A DNA stretch of 64,000 nucleotides from Ipomoea triloba (GCF_003576645.1 NC_044924.1:4729549-4793548), one strand, 5' to 3'. Positions 11,952 through 23,177 are shown, counted from the first letter of the stretch. Translations and numbers: made by a program. The notes: generated by a model not told the origin, from the letters alone.

Positions 11952-13525
11952 ATGGCTGCTGTTGCAATTGGAACGTGGCTCTGTACAGGCGTCCGACAAA
12001 GGCCGGCAAACTCGGCTTCTGTGTCGCTCGCCGCCGGTTCAAGAACTACTACAGCTGCCTCCGTCTCTCTCAAATCCACAGCTCCTGGCTTCCTTCGCTG
12101 CTCCTTTGTCTCTGCTTCTTCACCGCTCTCTAGCATATCTAGTTCCTCCTTCTCAGGTCAATTTTGTTTGGTTTCTTATCTTTAGGGTTATTTAGTTATT
12201 TTGTGATTGAATGAGTATGCCTTTGGCTATAATAGGGTAAATTTCGTAGAAATTTTGATGTGACTAGATTTTCTGCTCATGCTAGCTGCAAAATTCGGCC
12301 AATGTGGGGTTTTTTTCGAGTGTGTATAGTGTAAACTCAGCTTTCTTACCTAGAATGGTAAATTTTAATAGCTGATCGGTTCAAATCAAGAAGACAAATA
12401 GACTGCTAAAACTCGTAAACTTGTTGTTACCTCCTAAACAACTTAATGGGGTTGTCCCATGATGTGGGTTTTTGTTTTTTCCACATTGAATAACAATGTG
12501 GGGTTTTTTTTTTTTTTTTTTTTTTTTCATTGAATATAGATAATGTATAAAAAGGTTCTTTTTATTGATCTTAAGGAGTTTGGATGTGATTTAGTATGGC
12601 TAATTTCATTGAATTAGGGGAATTCATACTGATGATGCTTACTGGTGTGCTTTGAAATGATTTGTTGATATGATGTTTTGAACTAGAACTTGGAGCAGGA
12701 GAATAGTAGTCTTGAAAAATTACTGAAAATCTTTGAAGTTTTCTTATAAAGATTCAACCTTTGGTTAATGTTTCATAATATGTGGAAGGCAACTGATAAT
12801 GGAAGAATGGTGAAGTTGATTGGCATTTCCTTTGAGCTCTTTGGGTAGCTTCCTAAAGATGCATTGGTGCAATGATAGCCACTTGTGAACTTGATTAATT
12901 AACAACGTGGAAGACATTGAAGTAATGATAGTTAAATAAAAGATTTTATCTTTGGTGTGAACTAATTTCAGTTAATTAATTCTTGGAATTTGATATTGTA
13001 GCAAAAGTCTGAGATTGAAATTGGATAATTTTGAAGTCAGTGACTAATTTTGAAAGTGTCATTATAATCAAGGAATGAAAAGCGAACTTTGATTGTATTT
13101 CAGACTTTCTAATGCAGGTGAATAGTTTGAGCTAATGTTTTTATAATAATAGTTCGAGTCTGAGAGAAACAACTATTGGTTGGCTTTTGTTTGAACTTGT
13201 TTTATCTGAAAAATTGTGCCAGGTAGAAAACATAGCGAAAGTTGATAACTTTGACTTTAGCATTGCAGGTTCTTCACTGGGGTTGAGCTTCAATATTAAC
13301 ACTGGAGTGAGCACAGGTAGGAGGCATGTTCTGGTGGTTAGAGCGGGGAAAGCCGCTCTTTGTCAAACCAAGAGGAATAGGTCTAGGAAGTCTTTAGCCC
13401 GAACACATGGCTTCCGTAGGCGCATGCGCACCACAAGTGGAAGAGCACTTTTGAAGCGAAGACGGGACAAGGGTCGAAAGGATCTCTGCCCCAAGTCCAA
13501 CCCGTATAGTGGGAAACGGTCTTGA
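11952..13525 (+). CDS. RPL34: Plastid large-subunit ribosomal protein bL34c, two exons
   Basis: Exons 11952-12156 and 13269-13525 give 153 aa; the intron is GT-AG and splits a Gly codon. The first roughly 90 residues are rich in Ser, Ala and Thr with few acidic residues, as in a plastid transit peptide, and include VVRAGKAALC just before the mature part. The mature region is very basic and contains RKSLARTHGFRRRMRTTSGR, the bacterial L34 signature. The protein belongs to the 50S subunit of the chloroplast ribosome. The ATG at 11952 is the first in frame; the frame extends upstream but without another ATG. The 1.1-kb intron contains a long T run near 12500. Confidence 0.96.
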
Positions 13526-13834
13526 TCCTTTGTGTTTTTGGCCTGTATGCTGTTTGTTGTAGGTAAATTCAGTCCTTTCTGAGACTACTTGCAGATTCTT
13601 ATCAGTGTGTTTGATGGTTTTATTCACCATATGTACATCTAACTTGCATTCTTTATTCTGGTGAGATCTTTCTTTTTGCATGCAATACATAATTTGATTA
13701 ATATTCCCCTGATGTAGGATTATTACAATGCGGGACCTTTTTCCTGCCCCGTCGAACTTAGAACTTTATGGTTATAAAGCTAACTGTTTGATAAGAAAAA
13801 CGTGCAATTACTATTTAAGAGGGTGTGTTGGGGG
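13526..13834. other. 3' flank of bL34c
   Basis: Non-coding T-rich sequence, probably the 3' UTR and downstream region. No other gene seen. Confidence 0.4.
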
Positions 13835-14030
13835 AAACTTGCCCTCACTACCTGAGAGGTTGTGCATTAGGTAAATTTTGTTGTGTGATAAATGACCACA
13901 ATGAGACCGATTAAAACTAAGAAGGGTAATATATTGTTCTCATTGGGAGTCAAATTTGTATCTTATAGTTATTAAGTAAATTGTCGACCTAACTTGGTTG
14001 GTATTGCCTTTGGTATTGCCTTTGTTCTTT
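13835..14030 (-). repeat. SINE-like copy, same family as 846-1205
   Basis: On the minus strand it shares the order of conserved blocks with the TBL intron-3 repeats: CCAACCAAGTTAGGTCGAC, a B-box-like segment, and TCATTGTGGTCATTTATC. Diverged, with no target duplication found. Confidence 0.5.
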
Positions 14031-14232
14031 CATTTTTAATGAATGACCTTGTCAACGCTGTGGGGGCCACAGCATTGACCTTTCAATATTTTGTACAGAG
14101 CAAGCTTCTTCCCGAGTAAGCTAGCGGAGTTGGAGAAGTCAACAAATTCGCCATTAAAATCTCAAGCTTCTTAATGGATAACATCATATCACATTATCAC
14201 TGATATCAGCAACAACAAAAGATAGATAGATA

Positions 14233-15471
14233 ATGGATATCAGAAATCTTCCGCAAGAGGCCATTGAAGAGATCCTCTCGAGGTTGCCACCCAAACCACT
14301 AGGAAGATGCAAATGCGTCTCTAAATCCTGGCACAATTTGATCTCCAGTAGAAATTTCGTCAAGAAACATCTCGATCGAACCCTAGCCGATAATCCCCCC
14401 GAAAACCCTTTCAGAATCCTCACGTATTGGTGCTACGAGTCGCTGGATTTTGAGTCGCCGTCCGCTCTCCACTCCGCCGCCGACCCCTACGCCGACTCCG
14501 ACGCCGTGGTGAACCTCGACGATCCTCTCGGCCCCGAGGATGGCCCCGAGGATCCCTGCATAGATCGCCGCGTCATCGGCTCCTGCGACGGCCTGGTTGC
14601 TCTGTTGTACAAATACGACGACGTAGAAAGAATCATTCTCTGGAACCCTTGTATAAAATTGGCGCGAGAGTTGCCGGGCCCACCACCTTCTCCTCCTCAC
14701 GCAAACCCCGCCGCGTTTTACGGATTCGGTTACGACGCCTCCGTAGACGATTACAAGGTCGTTTGGGTTGTCCGCTCCAAATCAACCAACCAAACAACCG
14801 CCCACGTCTTCTGCATATACGGCGGCGATTCCTGGAGGACGATTAACGGCCCCGATAAGAGCATCGCCGTCCACGAATTAGAAACCGCTTATAACCATGG
14901 ACCGATGGGGACTTTACTACACGGCGGTTTACACTGGCTAGCCGACCGAGGAGGAGATAACGGCGGATTGATACTCCGTTTCGATTTGACTGCGGAAACA
15001 TTCAGGGAGATGCCTCAACCTATTACGGGAGATCCGAACAAAACTTTCGAGTTTCTTTGGGTTGCAAAGGATCGTTTGGGTTTACTGTCCACTCCTAACT
15101 TCATTGACTGTAACATTGAGTTCTGGGCGATGGAGGAATATGGTGTCGGCGCGTCGTGGTCGAAATTGTTCTCCACCGGCGACAGTCTGGAGTTCGGTGA
15201 ACACGTAGCCCCTTTGTGCGTTGCGAGGAATGGGGATTTGATAATCGATCTTGATGGATATAGTACGGTGAGGTACAACGTAGGAGAGAAGAGATTTGAA
15301 TATCTGAATATGAATCACCCCGATATGCATCAGTGCAGCGTGTATGTGCAAACCATGGTCTCCCCTTATAAAATGCCAAAAACAACCCTCGGATACAGTG
15401 GCGGAGCCAGAAATCTTCTCAAGTGGGGGCGAACCGGCAAAAGATTAAAACAAATAAAATCCAATAAATGA
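14233..15471 (+). CDS. F-box protein, CPR1-like, with unusual C-terminus
   Basis: A single exon of 412 aa. The N-terminal F-box (about residues 4-46; LPQEAIEEILSRLPPK, then CVSKSWHNLIS) should bind SKP1 in an SCF ubiquitin ligase. The rest resembles the F-box-associated domain: ILWNPCIKLARELP, AFYGFGYDASVDDYKVV and EEYGVGASWSKLF. The substrate is unknown. Coding DNA is markedly GC-richer than its surroundings. From about residue 381 it departs from the tandem copy and encodes YSGGARNLLKWGRTGKR, the translation of CAGTGGCGGAGCCAG, a string I associate with transposon ends. The natural stop was therefore probably replaced by inserted sequence. The protein may still be functional. Confidence 0.85.
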   Translation: MDIRNLPQEAIEEILSRLPPKPLGRCKCVSKSWHNLISSRNFVKKHLDRTLADNPPENPFRILTYWCYESLDFESPSALHSAADPYADSDAVVNLDDPLGPEDGPEDPCIDRRVIGSCDGLVALLYKYDDVERIILWNPCIKLARELPGPPPSPPHANPAAFYGFGYDASVDDYKVVWVVRSKSTNQTTAHVFCIYGGDSWRTINGPDKSIAVHELETAYNHGPMGTLLHGGLHWLADRGGDNGGLILRFDLTAETFREMPQPITGDPNKTFEFLWVAKDRLGLLSTPNFIDCNIEFWAMEEYGVGASWSKLFSTGDSLEFGEHVAPLCVARNGDLIIDLDGYSTVRYNVGEKRFEYLNMNHPDMHQCSVYVQTMVSPYKMPKTTLGYSGGARNLLKWGRTGKRLKQIKSNK

Positions 15472-16120
15472 CAAATGGGATTCCCTGTAGGATTGGGGAT
15501 GGCAATTCAACCCATATATTATATTTATATATAATAATAAATTATAAAATATGCATATCTAGAATATCTTGACTGTGATTATGAGCATGAAATAGAAAGT
15601 GTAGAACATGTGTTGTATGTAGGTGTAATTTGCCCAGAGAAAATGGAGTTCAAGGTGTGGAGTTGATAGAGAGAGGGAACAATGTGATATAATGTAATAT
15701 AAATTTGTATAAGCCAAAGTTGATAGCAAAGGAATATTTAGGAATCATATAGATACAATAACAGTATCACTATTGCTTTTGCTAGGAGTATTATTGGAAC
15801 CAAATCCATTATCTTGTAGATCTAGTTACATTTTCTCTGGTTTTTAATTAGTAAAGCAGGTATCCGTATTAATAAGATTTTTTTTTTTTGAAAACGTACT
15901 AGGAAGAGTTAATTAGCTTGCAATTAAAGTTTACATCCTGGGTGTTGCTATTTATATGGTAAAATGTTAGACTAATTACATAATTAAATTCATAATATAA
16001 TATATTCTTTTCCATTGACATCATTTAATAAACGGGGCGAGAATTCCCCGTCCCCGAAAATTTCCCGCTGGGACGGAGACCTCATTCCCCGCCTTGTTGA
16101 CATCCCTAAATGCCCTTGTA
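15399..16120. mobile_element. Probable transposon-derived insert between the F-box copies
   Basis: It starts with CAGTGGCGGAGCCAG and continues as AT-rich sequence to a GC-rich stretch near 16035-16090 (GGGGCGAGAATTCCCCGTCC). It is absent from the second F-box unit. Class and exact ends are not determined. Confidence 0.4.
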
Positions 16121-16304
16121 TTTTTTAATGAATGACCTCGTCAACGCTGTGGTGCCACAGCTTTGACTTTTCAATATTTTGTACAAAGCAAGCTTCTTCT
16201 CGAGTAAACTAGCGGAGGTGAAGAAGTCAACAAATTCGCCATTAAAATCTCAAGCTTCTTAATGGATAACATCATATCATATCAGCAACAACAAAAGATA
16301 GATA

Positions 16305-17428
16305 ATGGATATCAGACAGCTGCCGCAAGACGCCATTGAAGAGATCCTCTCGAGGTTGCCACCCAAACCACTAGGAAGATGCAAATGGTTTCTAAATCCT
16401 GGCACAATTTGATCTCCAGTACAAATTTTGTCAAGAAACATCTCGATCGAACCCTATCCAATAATTCCCCCGAAAATCCTTTCAGAATCCTCACGTATTG
16501 GTGCTACGAGTCACTGGATTTTGAGTCGCCGTCCGCTCTCCACTCCGCGGCTGACTCCGACGCCTTAGTGGACCTCGACGATCCTCTCGGCCCCGAGGAT
16601 CCCTGCATAGATCGCCGCGTCATCGGCTCCTGCGACGGCCTGGTTGCTCTGTTGTACAAATACGACGACGTAGAAAGAATCATTCTCTGGAACCCTTGTA
16701 TAAAATTGGCGCGAGAGTTGCCGGGCCCACCACCTTCTCCTCCTCACGCAAACCCCGCCGCGTTTTACGGATTCGGTTACGACGCCTCCACAGACGATTA
16801 CAAGGTCGTTAGGGTTGTCCGCTCCAAATCAACCAACCAAACAACCGCCCACGTCTTCTGCATATACGGCGGCGATTCCTGGAGGACGATTAACGGCCCC
16901 GATAAGAGCATCGTTGTCCACGAAATGGAAAGCTCTTATTTCCATGGCCCCATGGGGAGTTTACTACACGGCGGTTTACACTGGTTAGCCGACCGAGGAG
17001 GAGATAACGGCGGATTGATACTCCGTTTCGATTTGACGGCGGAAACATTCAGCGAGCTGCCTCAACCGACGACGGGAGATTCAAACACAACTTTTGAGTT
17101 TCTTTGGGTTTTAAAGGATCGTTTGGGTTTACTGTCCTCTCCTTCGGCCATTGACTGTAACATTGAGTTCTGGGCGATGGAGGAATATGGTGTCGGCGCG
17201 TCGTGGTCGAAATTGTTCTCCACCGGCGACAGTCTGGAGTTCGGTGAATTTATAGCCCCTTTGTGCGTTGCGAGGAATGGGGATTTGATACTCGATCTTG
17301 ATGGATGGAATACGGTGAGGTATAACGTAGGAGAGAAGAGATTTGAAGATCTGAAGAGCAATCACCCCGACGTGCATCAATGCAGCGTGTATGTGCAAAC
17401 CATGGTCTCCCCTTATAAAACACACTAG
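16305..17428 (+). pseudogene. Tandem F-box copy with a 1-base deletion in the F-box
   Basis: The ATG at 16305 matches the start of the first copy, but one base is missing near 16388 (TGCAAATGGTTTC here, TGCAAATGCGTCTC in copy 1). The original frame ends at TGA 16410-16412 after 35 codons. An internal ATG at 16379 reopens the correct frame for 349 aa to 17428, retaining the F-box-associated domain but losing the first part of the F-box. The downstream frame is otherwise open, with two small in-frame losses in the acidic region, so the lesion is recent or a shortened protein is kept. If made, it would probably bind SKP1 poorly and could compete for substrate. Confidence 0.8.
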
Positions 17429-18349
17429 TTGGATAGTGATTGCACTATATGTTATACAGTAACAATAACACAGGGCATTGTTATTTAATTTGTTAGCTCT
17501 TATTGTCAGTGGTTTGCCATTTGAGCTATTTGTATGAGACCGTTGTAAATAGCTTTCTTCATTAATACGTAGTATATACTTTTACCATTTCAATAATTTT
17601 TAAAAATAAAAAATAAAAAAATTTCAACCCTGAATGTGCGCCACAACTGTTTGATAATATGCCAGAAACTTCCTGATAGGCCCAAATCTCACCTCTAACA
17701 GTGCGCCACAGGTATTCTATACAATGCCACAATTAGTAGAAACCGGCCTCAGTAGCTATAGCACCAACTACCAAGCAAGCTGTTTTTGTAACTAAAAGAA
17801 AAAAAAACAAATTCATCCCTCTCATCAAACAGATAATGGCATATCTTGTAGATGTAGGTCAATCATGACTCTATATTAGGCATACACTTTTAACCTTGTA
17901 ATAATGCCCCAAATCACACCCCTTTTCAAAGGGGAAATCGGCAAAGTTCCACCTGCCTAGAAATGCTTGGAAGGAGAAATGCACGCGCATCAAACCTAAC
18001 TTCAAAATCATTGTTTAATGGAAATCCTCAAATTCAACCACTCCACAACCCCACAATCACCCTTGCTTTCACACTTCAACCCCTTCCTTGATTTTGTCAA
18101 TTATCTTAATTTTTTTGTTTTTTACAATAGAAATTGACGGTCATTATTCGTATGCGTGCACTAAATAAATTTAGTCATATGAGAAGATCACAATAAAATA
18201 AATCAACATAAGTTGTCTTTAACTGATAAGTTCAGATTAATTAAGAAAATATTTAGACCACTCCCACTGAGAATAGAGTCCAAGTAATAAGCAATTGAGA
18301 ACATATGTCTTTATGGAATCTTGATCTTGAAGACACTACCTATTACCTC
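17429..18349. other. Spacer between F-box copy 2 and the LTP-like gene
   Basis: No gene recognised. A segment at about 17630-17800 (TGCGCCACA motifs) may be repeat debris. The distal part is the promoter region of the LTP-like gene. Confidence 0.4.
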
Positions 18350-18357
18350 TATATATA
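18350..18357 (+). promoter_or_regulatory. TATA box of the LTP-like gene
   Basis: TATATATA within CTCTATATATAGGC lies 73-80 bp upstream of the ATG, followed by a C- and A-rich leader typical of plant 5' UTRs. Confidence 0.65.
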
Positions 18358-18429
18358 GGCAGCTCTAACATGAGTTTTCCCACGACCACTTACACACTTT
18401 AACTACACTACACTACACTGCTAGAAACA

Positions 18430-19097
18430 ATGGCGTTGTTCAATATGAAAGTTAGCTATGCGGCATTCGTTCTGTACTTGCTAGCTTCTCAAGCAGTGAT
18501 TTTTGACAAGGCAAACGCCGCCGGCGGCGGCCAGGGAGGCTGCGGTAACATACCGGCGGCAAGCCTAGCACCTTGCCTTGGGGCTGCTAAGGATGCAAGG
18601 GCTAAGGTCCCGCCGGCATGCTGCGGCAAAGTCGGAGCGCTGCTGAAGACCGCCCCCAAGTGCCTCTGCGCCGTGCTGTTGTCTCCGTTGGCCATCAAAG
18701 CCGGCGTCAACCCGGCGGTCGCCGTCACCATTCCCAAGAGATGCATCATCAAGAACCGGCCAGCTGGGAAGAAATGTGGGCGTAAGATTCCTCTGATCTT
18801 CTCCCTCGCCACGCAATAATATTAATATTAATATATATATAATAATAGGACTGGCCTTGAGCAGACCGGCCTATTAAACTTCTTGGATTGAATCATTTGG
18901 CAATCCAGACTAGTTTATCGATCTTGTTGTACTTGTTTGCCTTGTTAATATTACGAGGTAAAATTTACCTTGTATACACCCTCCAATAATTAGGATAGAT
19001 TTTTTTTTTTGCCATTCAAAAGAAGATATTATTTTTTTGGGTTTATTTAATTCACAAAGTTTTATTTCTTCTTATTGCAGGATACACCATTCCTTGA
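18430..19097 (+). CDS. Lipid-transfer-protein-like (eight-cysteine motif) secreted protein, two exons
   Basis: Exons 18430-18781 and 19081-19097 give 122 aa. A hydrophobic signal peptide covers about residues 1-30, with cleavage probably after the Ala of NAA. Eight cysteines at 38, 49, 64, 65, 78, 80, 105 and 116 match the C-C-CC-CxC-C-C pattern of the LTP/2S albumin fold, which folds around four disulfides and binds lipids. The small second exon is supported by GTAAGA at 18782, TTATTGCAG at 19080, and the ending KKCGRYTIP, which looks like related proteins. Without splicing the frame would read to 18819 as a 129-aa form. The position of this intron near the last cysteine is usual for LTP genes. 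The ligand is unknown. Confidence 0.87.
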
Positions 19098-19425
19098 GAA
19101 GACATCGTCACCGGACATTACGTGCAACTTGCAAGACTACATTAATATAAAATTAAATTTGTATGCCTAGATTACTATATATAAAAATAATAAATTAGCT
19201 ATTGTATCATCAACTCTGGTGGTACGAGATTGTATTGTGGTGTCATCAAGCTGCTACGTTTTCATGCTTTATGGGAGATGATGGTTTCATGGTTTTATAT
19301 TGATTTTGTTTTGAGAGTATGGTTTTATATTTATAGATAATGGAAATCTATGCAAGATTCTATATTGCTACTAAATATTAATTGAGAATTCTTAAAACAA
19401 TAATTTTTTTACTTTAAATAAATTC

Positions 19426-19845
19426 TTGATAAATTATTTAATGTATTATTCATTACAAATTATGTATGCTTTTAAACATAATTGTATCATTACAAAGTAT
19501 GCATTACGATCGCCAAGAATCGTGGGTTCAATAAGATCATTGCGAAATGGATTCGGAAACCATGGTACGTTGCAAGCCTTGTGCAAGATTGATCTTCTGG
19601 CTCCGGGGTCTAACACCTTAGTTGAAGATTGCAAATTTCTCTTAAACCAGTTCCAAGAAGTCACGATCACCCATATCTTCCTGGGAGGTAATCAGTGTGC
19701 AGAAGTCGCGTGTGCAGACTTTCTTGCCAACATGGGACAACTTTATCCGCAGGGCTTATCAATTATTGATCAACATCCTGATGATGACTTGATTGTTCTC
19801 CTTCAACGTGATGCAATGGATATGGCTACTAGTAGACGTCGCTAA
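19426..19845 (+). pseudogene. Retrotransposon RNase H-like fragment
   Basis: A 139-aa open frame whose middle (THIFLGGNQCAEVACADFLA) resembles the C-terminal part of plant LINE-type RNase H domains, with the conserved N-x-x-A-D-x-L-A pattern. No reverse transcriptase or other domain is nearby. It is probably a relic with a misleadingly open frame. A related fragment lies at 60011-60364. Confidence 0.6.
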
Positions 19846-19973
19846 TCTTTGGGAACCCGGGGTCCCTCCCTCTCACAAAAAAAATCATGTGCATATATTA
19901 TTGATATTAAAGTGACCAGCCTAACCTGATCATGCTGGTATTACGAAAAAATGAATTGAGCTGACCAAATTCA

Positions 19974-20268
19974 GGGTGTGTTTGGTTGGTGGGTTTAGGT
20001 ATAAGGAATGGGTATGAAAGTGATTGCTTGTGTTTGGTTGATAGGTTTTGTGAATGCTACTATGGGTTTGGAATACCCCATTAATGAGAAAACCCATACC
20101 CTTATTAAATAAGGGTTTCATCCCTCTTCCTCCTTTCTTCCCCAACAATTAATAACCATTCACATTCCACCCAACTACCAAACATGCTAAATACTTTCAC
20201 CAAAACCCATTACCATTACCAAGTTTTTGATACCCATTCCGATTCCCATGTGCGAACCAAACGCATCC
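19974..20268. mobile_element. 295-bp MITE with GGGTGTGTTTGGTT ends
   Basis: The left end GGGTGTGTTTGGTT pairs with the complement of the right end GGATGCGTTTGGTT, and subterminal GGAATGGGTAT motifs also pair. A TCA trinucleotide flanks both sides, which would suit a PIF/Harbinger-like element. No coding capacity. Confidence 0.65.
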
Positions 20269-20916
20269 TCAATTTTTTGAAACAGTATATTAAATCACAA
20301 CTCAACTCGCATATAAGTGAACCAAATCGGCAATTTGGCCCAGTATACGTGATGCACAACCTATTCATACAAAGTGGGTTGAGCTAAGCCAACCACTTTT
20401 CTAAATAACATGCAATATATGTTAGAAATCTTCAATTTTTTTAACTATTTTTTTTATCACCCACAAAAATAGTCAAAAAAATTACATTTTTTCATTTTTT
20501 TTTTCAGCAAGGGGTTGGGTTGGACAAAAAAGGGTTGAAAATTTCGACCGCCTTTTAATTGTGGTTGGTAAAATACGGACCACCAAGTACGGCTGGTTGA
20601 ATTTTTTCTTTTAATCGTTTGAATTTCTTAAATTAATTTTCGTTTCTGACTACCCTTCAAGAGTGTTCATGACATACTGACCATCAAGTAAAGGTGGTCA
20701 AAATTTTTTTAAAGCCATTTAGAATTGGTCTTTTTTTTGTGGTCGAAAATACTATTTTATATATACTAGTTTATTTAAATAGATAATTCAAAGTATATAA
20801 AATAACAACAACAACAATAATAATAATAATATCGTACGCTCATGGCATTTCATAAGACAAATTGATTACATGTCGCAAAGTACAAAAGTGTATGTATATA
20901 CTAATCAAGTTTGATA
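20269..20916. other. AT-rich spacer, no gene seen
   Basis: Contains T runs and weakly repeated segments (GGTTGGTAAAATAC, GGTCGAAAATAC) possibly from an old MITE. Nothing definite. Confidence 0.35.
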
Positions 20917-21353
20917 CAAATAAAACTGTAGTTGAATTGAAATGATACATTAGTTTTGTTGAAATGAAACTACAGTATGTATAAAAAGAAACTAAATAAC
21001 ACGTCTCACATATTGAGTGTATACTGTCAAATGAAACTCTAGTTATATCAAAATGATACTTTAGTTATGTTATAATGAAATTACAATATATATAAAATGA
21101 AACTGAATAATAGTTTCACATATTCGAGTGTATATTGTCAAATGAAATTGTAGTTGAATTATAATTATAATTTAATGGTGTTGTAATAAGACTATAGTGT
21201 GTATAAAATGAAATTTAATAATAGGTTTCAATATGATAAGACTATTGTATATATAATGTCAAATGAAACTGTAGTTAAAACAACATGAAATTTTAATTGT
21301 GTTGAAATGAAACTGCAATGTATATAAAATGAAACTGAATATGTTATACAAAC
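20917..21353. repeat. Tandem array, about four units of 111-121 bp
   Basis: Units begin with CAAATGAAACTGTAGTT or variants at 20917, 21028, 21139 and 21260, each containing GTATATAAAATGAAACTGAA. A related inverted copy lies at about 53790-53935. The array is followed by GGACCATGGTCCAG (21402-21415), a sequence type also seen in the elements at 42811-43114 and 53585-53950, so it may be the core of a transposon. Confidence 0.75.
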
Positions 21354-22247
21354 GTAACTAATTACACGGGACGAGTGACGTTTCTTTTCAACTGCGTTTT
21401 GGACCATGGTCCAGTACTGTAAAATTTGCCCAAGTTTCACCATAGACCTTGTTCACCTTGTATGATGAACCTTAGTCCAAAACGATGTCGTTTTATTTGA
21501 GTTGTTAATGGCGTCAATCTGCGCATCATACTTAATAACATTCATCTACATCTCAATAATCTCTTAATATTTATTTTATATGATCATAAATACAAAGCGT
21601 AATATACATAAATACTAAATTGTATGTACATCATATATATCTACATTTTTTTTTTGAGAAGATATATATCTACATTCAATTTGTAATAGATTCATAATAT
21701 TCATTTTATACGTTTATGAAAATAGAGTTTAATATACAAAAACAATATGTTACAAATGCATCATGACGACCTCATTTTATAATATTGATGTTTTTTTTTT
21801 CGAATGACTATTACAAGTGCTATATTAAAAAATCCATAATAAATTGGTTAATATTCTTAAAATACAATATAATGTATCTCCAATTTTTGAAATATATTCA
21901 AAAAACAACAACAACAAACAAGAGGAAGTCTCTTCGCAATGACGCTAAAGATGTGGTGAATGGAATTTTTATGACAAGGAAGATCTATAATGATTTATGA
22001 ATTTAACATTTATAGATTATTGTTTACAATTTTAAAATATAAAAACAATATTATACAAGAGAATTCCTAATCGAACGGCTAAAAATTTCTAAACGTGTCC
22101 GCATGAGTTTAGCTCACTAGTTCAATAATAGTAGTTGAGAAAAAAACTAAGATTCAAATATCAGCAACGGCATGAAGAGATTATGTTCAAAGTCGTTGTG
22201 CAACATTTGACCTTATCTGCTGAGCTATATTCGATCAAGATTTATAT
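21354..22247. other. AT-rich spacer, no gene seen
   Basis: Contains AAAACGATGTCGTTTT near 21480 (a palindrome often met in plant transposons) and otherwise AT-rich sequence. Confidence 0.35.
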
Positions 22248-22256
22248 TCTCTCAAA

Positions 22257-23013
22257 GGGAAAATGACACTTTTTCCCCCTATGTTATGTGCATATAACAC
22301 TTTTTTCCCCTGTGTTATTAAAGTAGCTATTTTTCCTCCTGAAATGTTAAATTGGCATTTTTACCCTTAAAAGTAATTATTTCATTTATTTTTCTTCTCC
22401 AACAAATTATTACTTATATGTATGGATGACCACGATTCGGTTCGAACCTAACCAAACACTGTTTTAGCAATCATACCGAAATAGTATGGACGGTTCTGGT
22501 TACGATTCAGAACCCAAAAAAATAAAATTAAATAATTGTTGAACCGTGAACTGGAACTGAACCATAGTCATATATAGTGAAAATGATCAAACACTTATTT
22601 TGATAAATCGGTACGGTTCAATTCCAATTTCGATTTTGAACCGCCAATCAAAATTTATTTATTTATTTATTTATTTTTTAATTTTATTTCTTATTTAAAA
22701 ATAGTCTAAATTCAACAATTATTTTATTTTATTTTTTCGGTTCTGAATCGTAACCGTAACCGTCCATACTATTTAAGTTCAATTGCTACAGTGTTCGATT
22801 AGATTTGTATCGAACCATGATCTTCCATACATATTAGTAATACTTGGTTGGAGAATAAAAATAAATAAAGAATTATTTTAAGGGTAAAAATGTCAATTTA
22901 ACATTATAGGGGAAAAAGCTACCACTTTTAAAATACCTGAGAGGAAAAAACTGTCACCTTAATAACAAAATGCTATATGCACATAACATAGGGGGAAAAA
23001 GTGTCATTTTCCC
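22257..23013. mobile_element. 757-bp fold-back MITE with 9-bp target duplication
   Basis: The first 40 or so bases (GGGAAAATGACACTTTTTCC and onward) are repeated almost exactly, inverted, at the right end, and similarity continues into the interior on both arms (ACGATTCGGTTC on the left, its complement on the right). TCTCTCAAA flanks it at 22248-22256 and 23014-23022. A 9-bp duplication with long inverted repeats fits a non-autonomous Mutator-like element. It ends about 390 bp upstream of the RAD16-like start codon. Confidence 0.88.
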
Positions 23014-23177
23014 TCTCTCAAATATTCGATCAAATTATTCCCACCGGTAAAACCAGTAAATTTATGGGCTGCCGCATCGCTAAGTGATACACTGCGCATA
23101 AAATATGGTACCAAATAGAATTGAGGCAAAAAAGAAAAAAAAATGATATGACGTCATCCTTGTCCACCTCATCAGAC

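Larger units (their letters stand above)
14037..17424 (+). repeat. Tandem duplication containing the two F-box genes
   Basis: The block from 14037 to about 15373 is repeated at about 16128-17423 and includes roughly 190 bp upstream of the ATG plus the whole coding region. The copies are highly similar. Similarity stops abruptly after the shared SPYK codons: the first copy then runs into unrelated repeat-like sequence and the second stops two codons later. The spacer of about 750 bp between the units is unique to the first copy. Confidence 0.9.

Noticed and set aside
14383..14700. Antisense 105-codon frame opposite F-box gene 1
   Set aside because: Shadow of a GC-rich coding region; the same shadow occurs opposite copy 2, and it shows no family resemblance.
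18489..18816. Antisense frames over the LTP-like gene
   Set aside because: Created by GC-rich codons of the real gene; no independent signal.
19426..19845. Functional host gene encoding an RNase H-like protein
   Set aside because: Only the C-terminal part of the domain is present and there is no plausible promoter or N-terminus; a retroelement relic explains it better.
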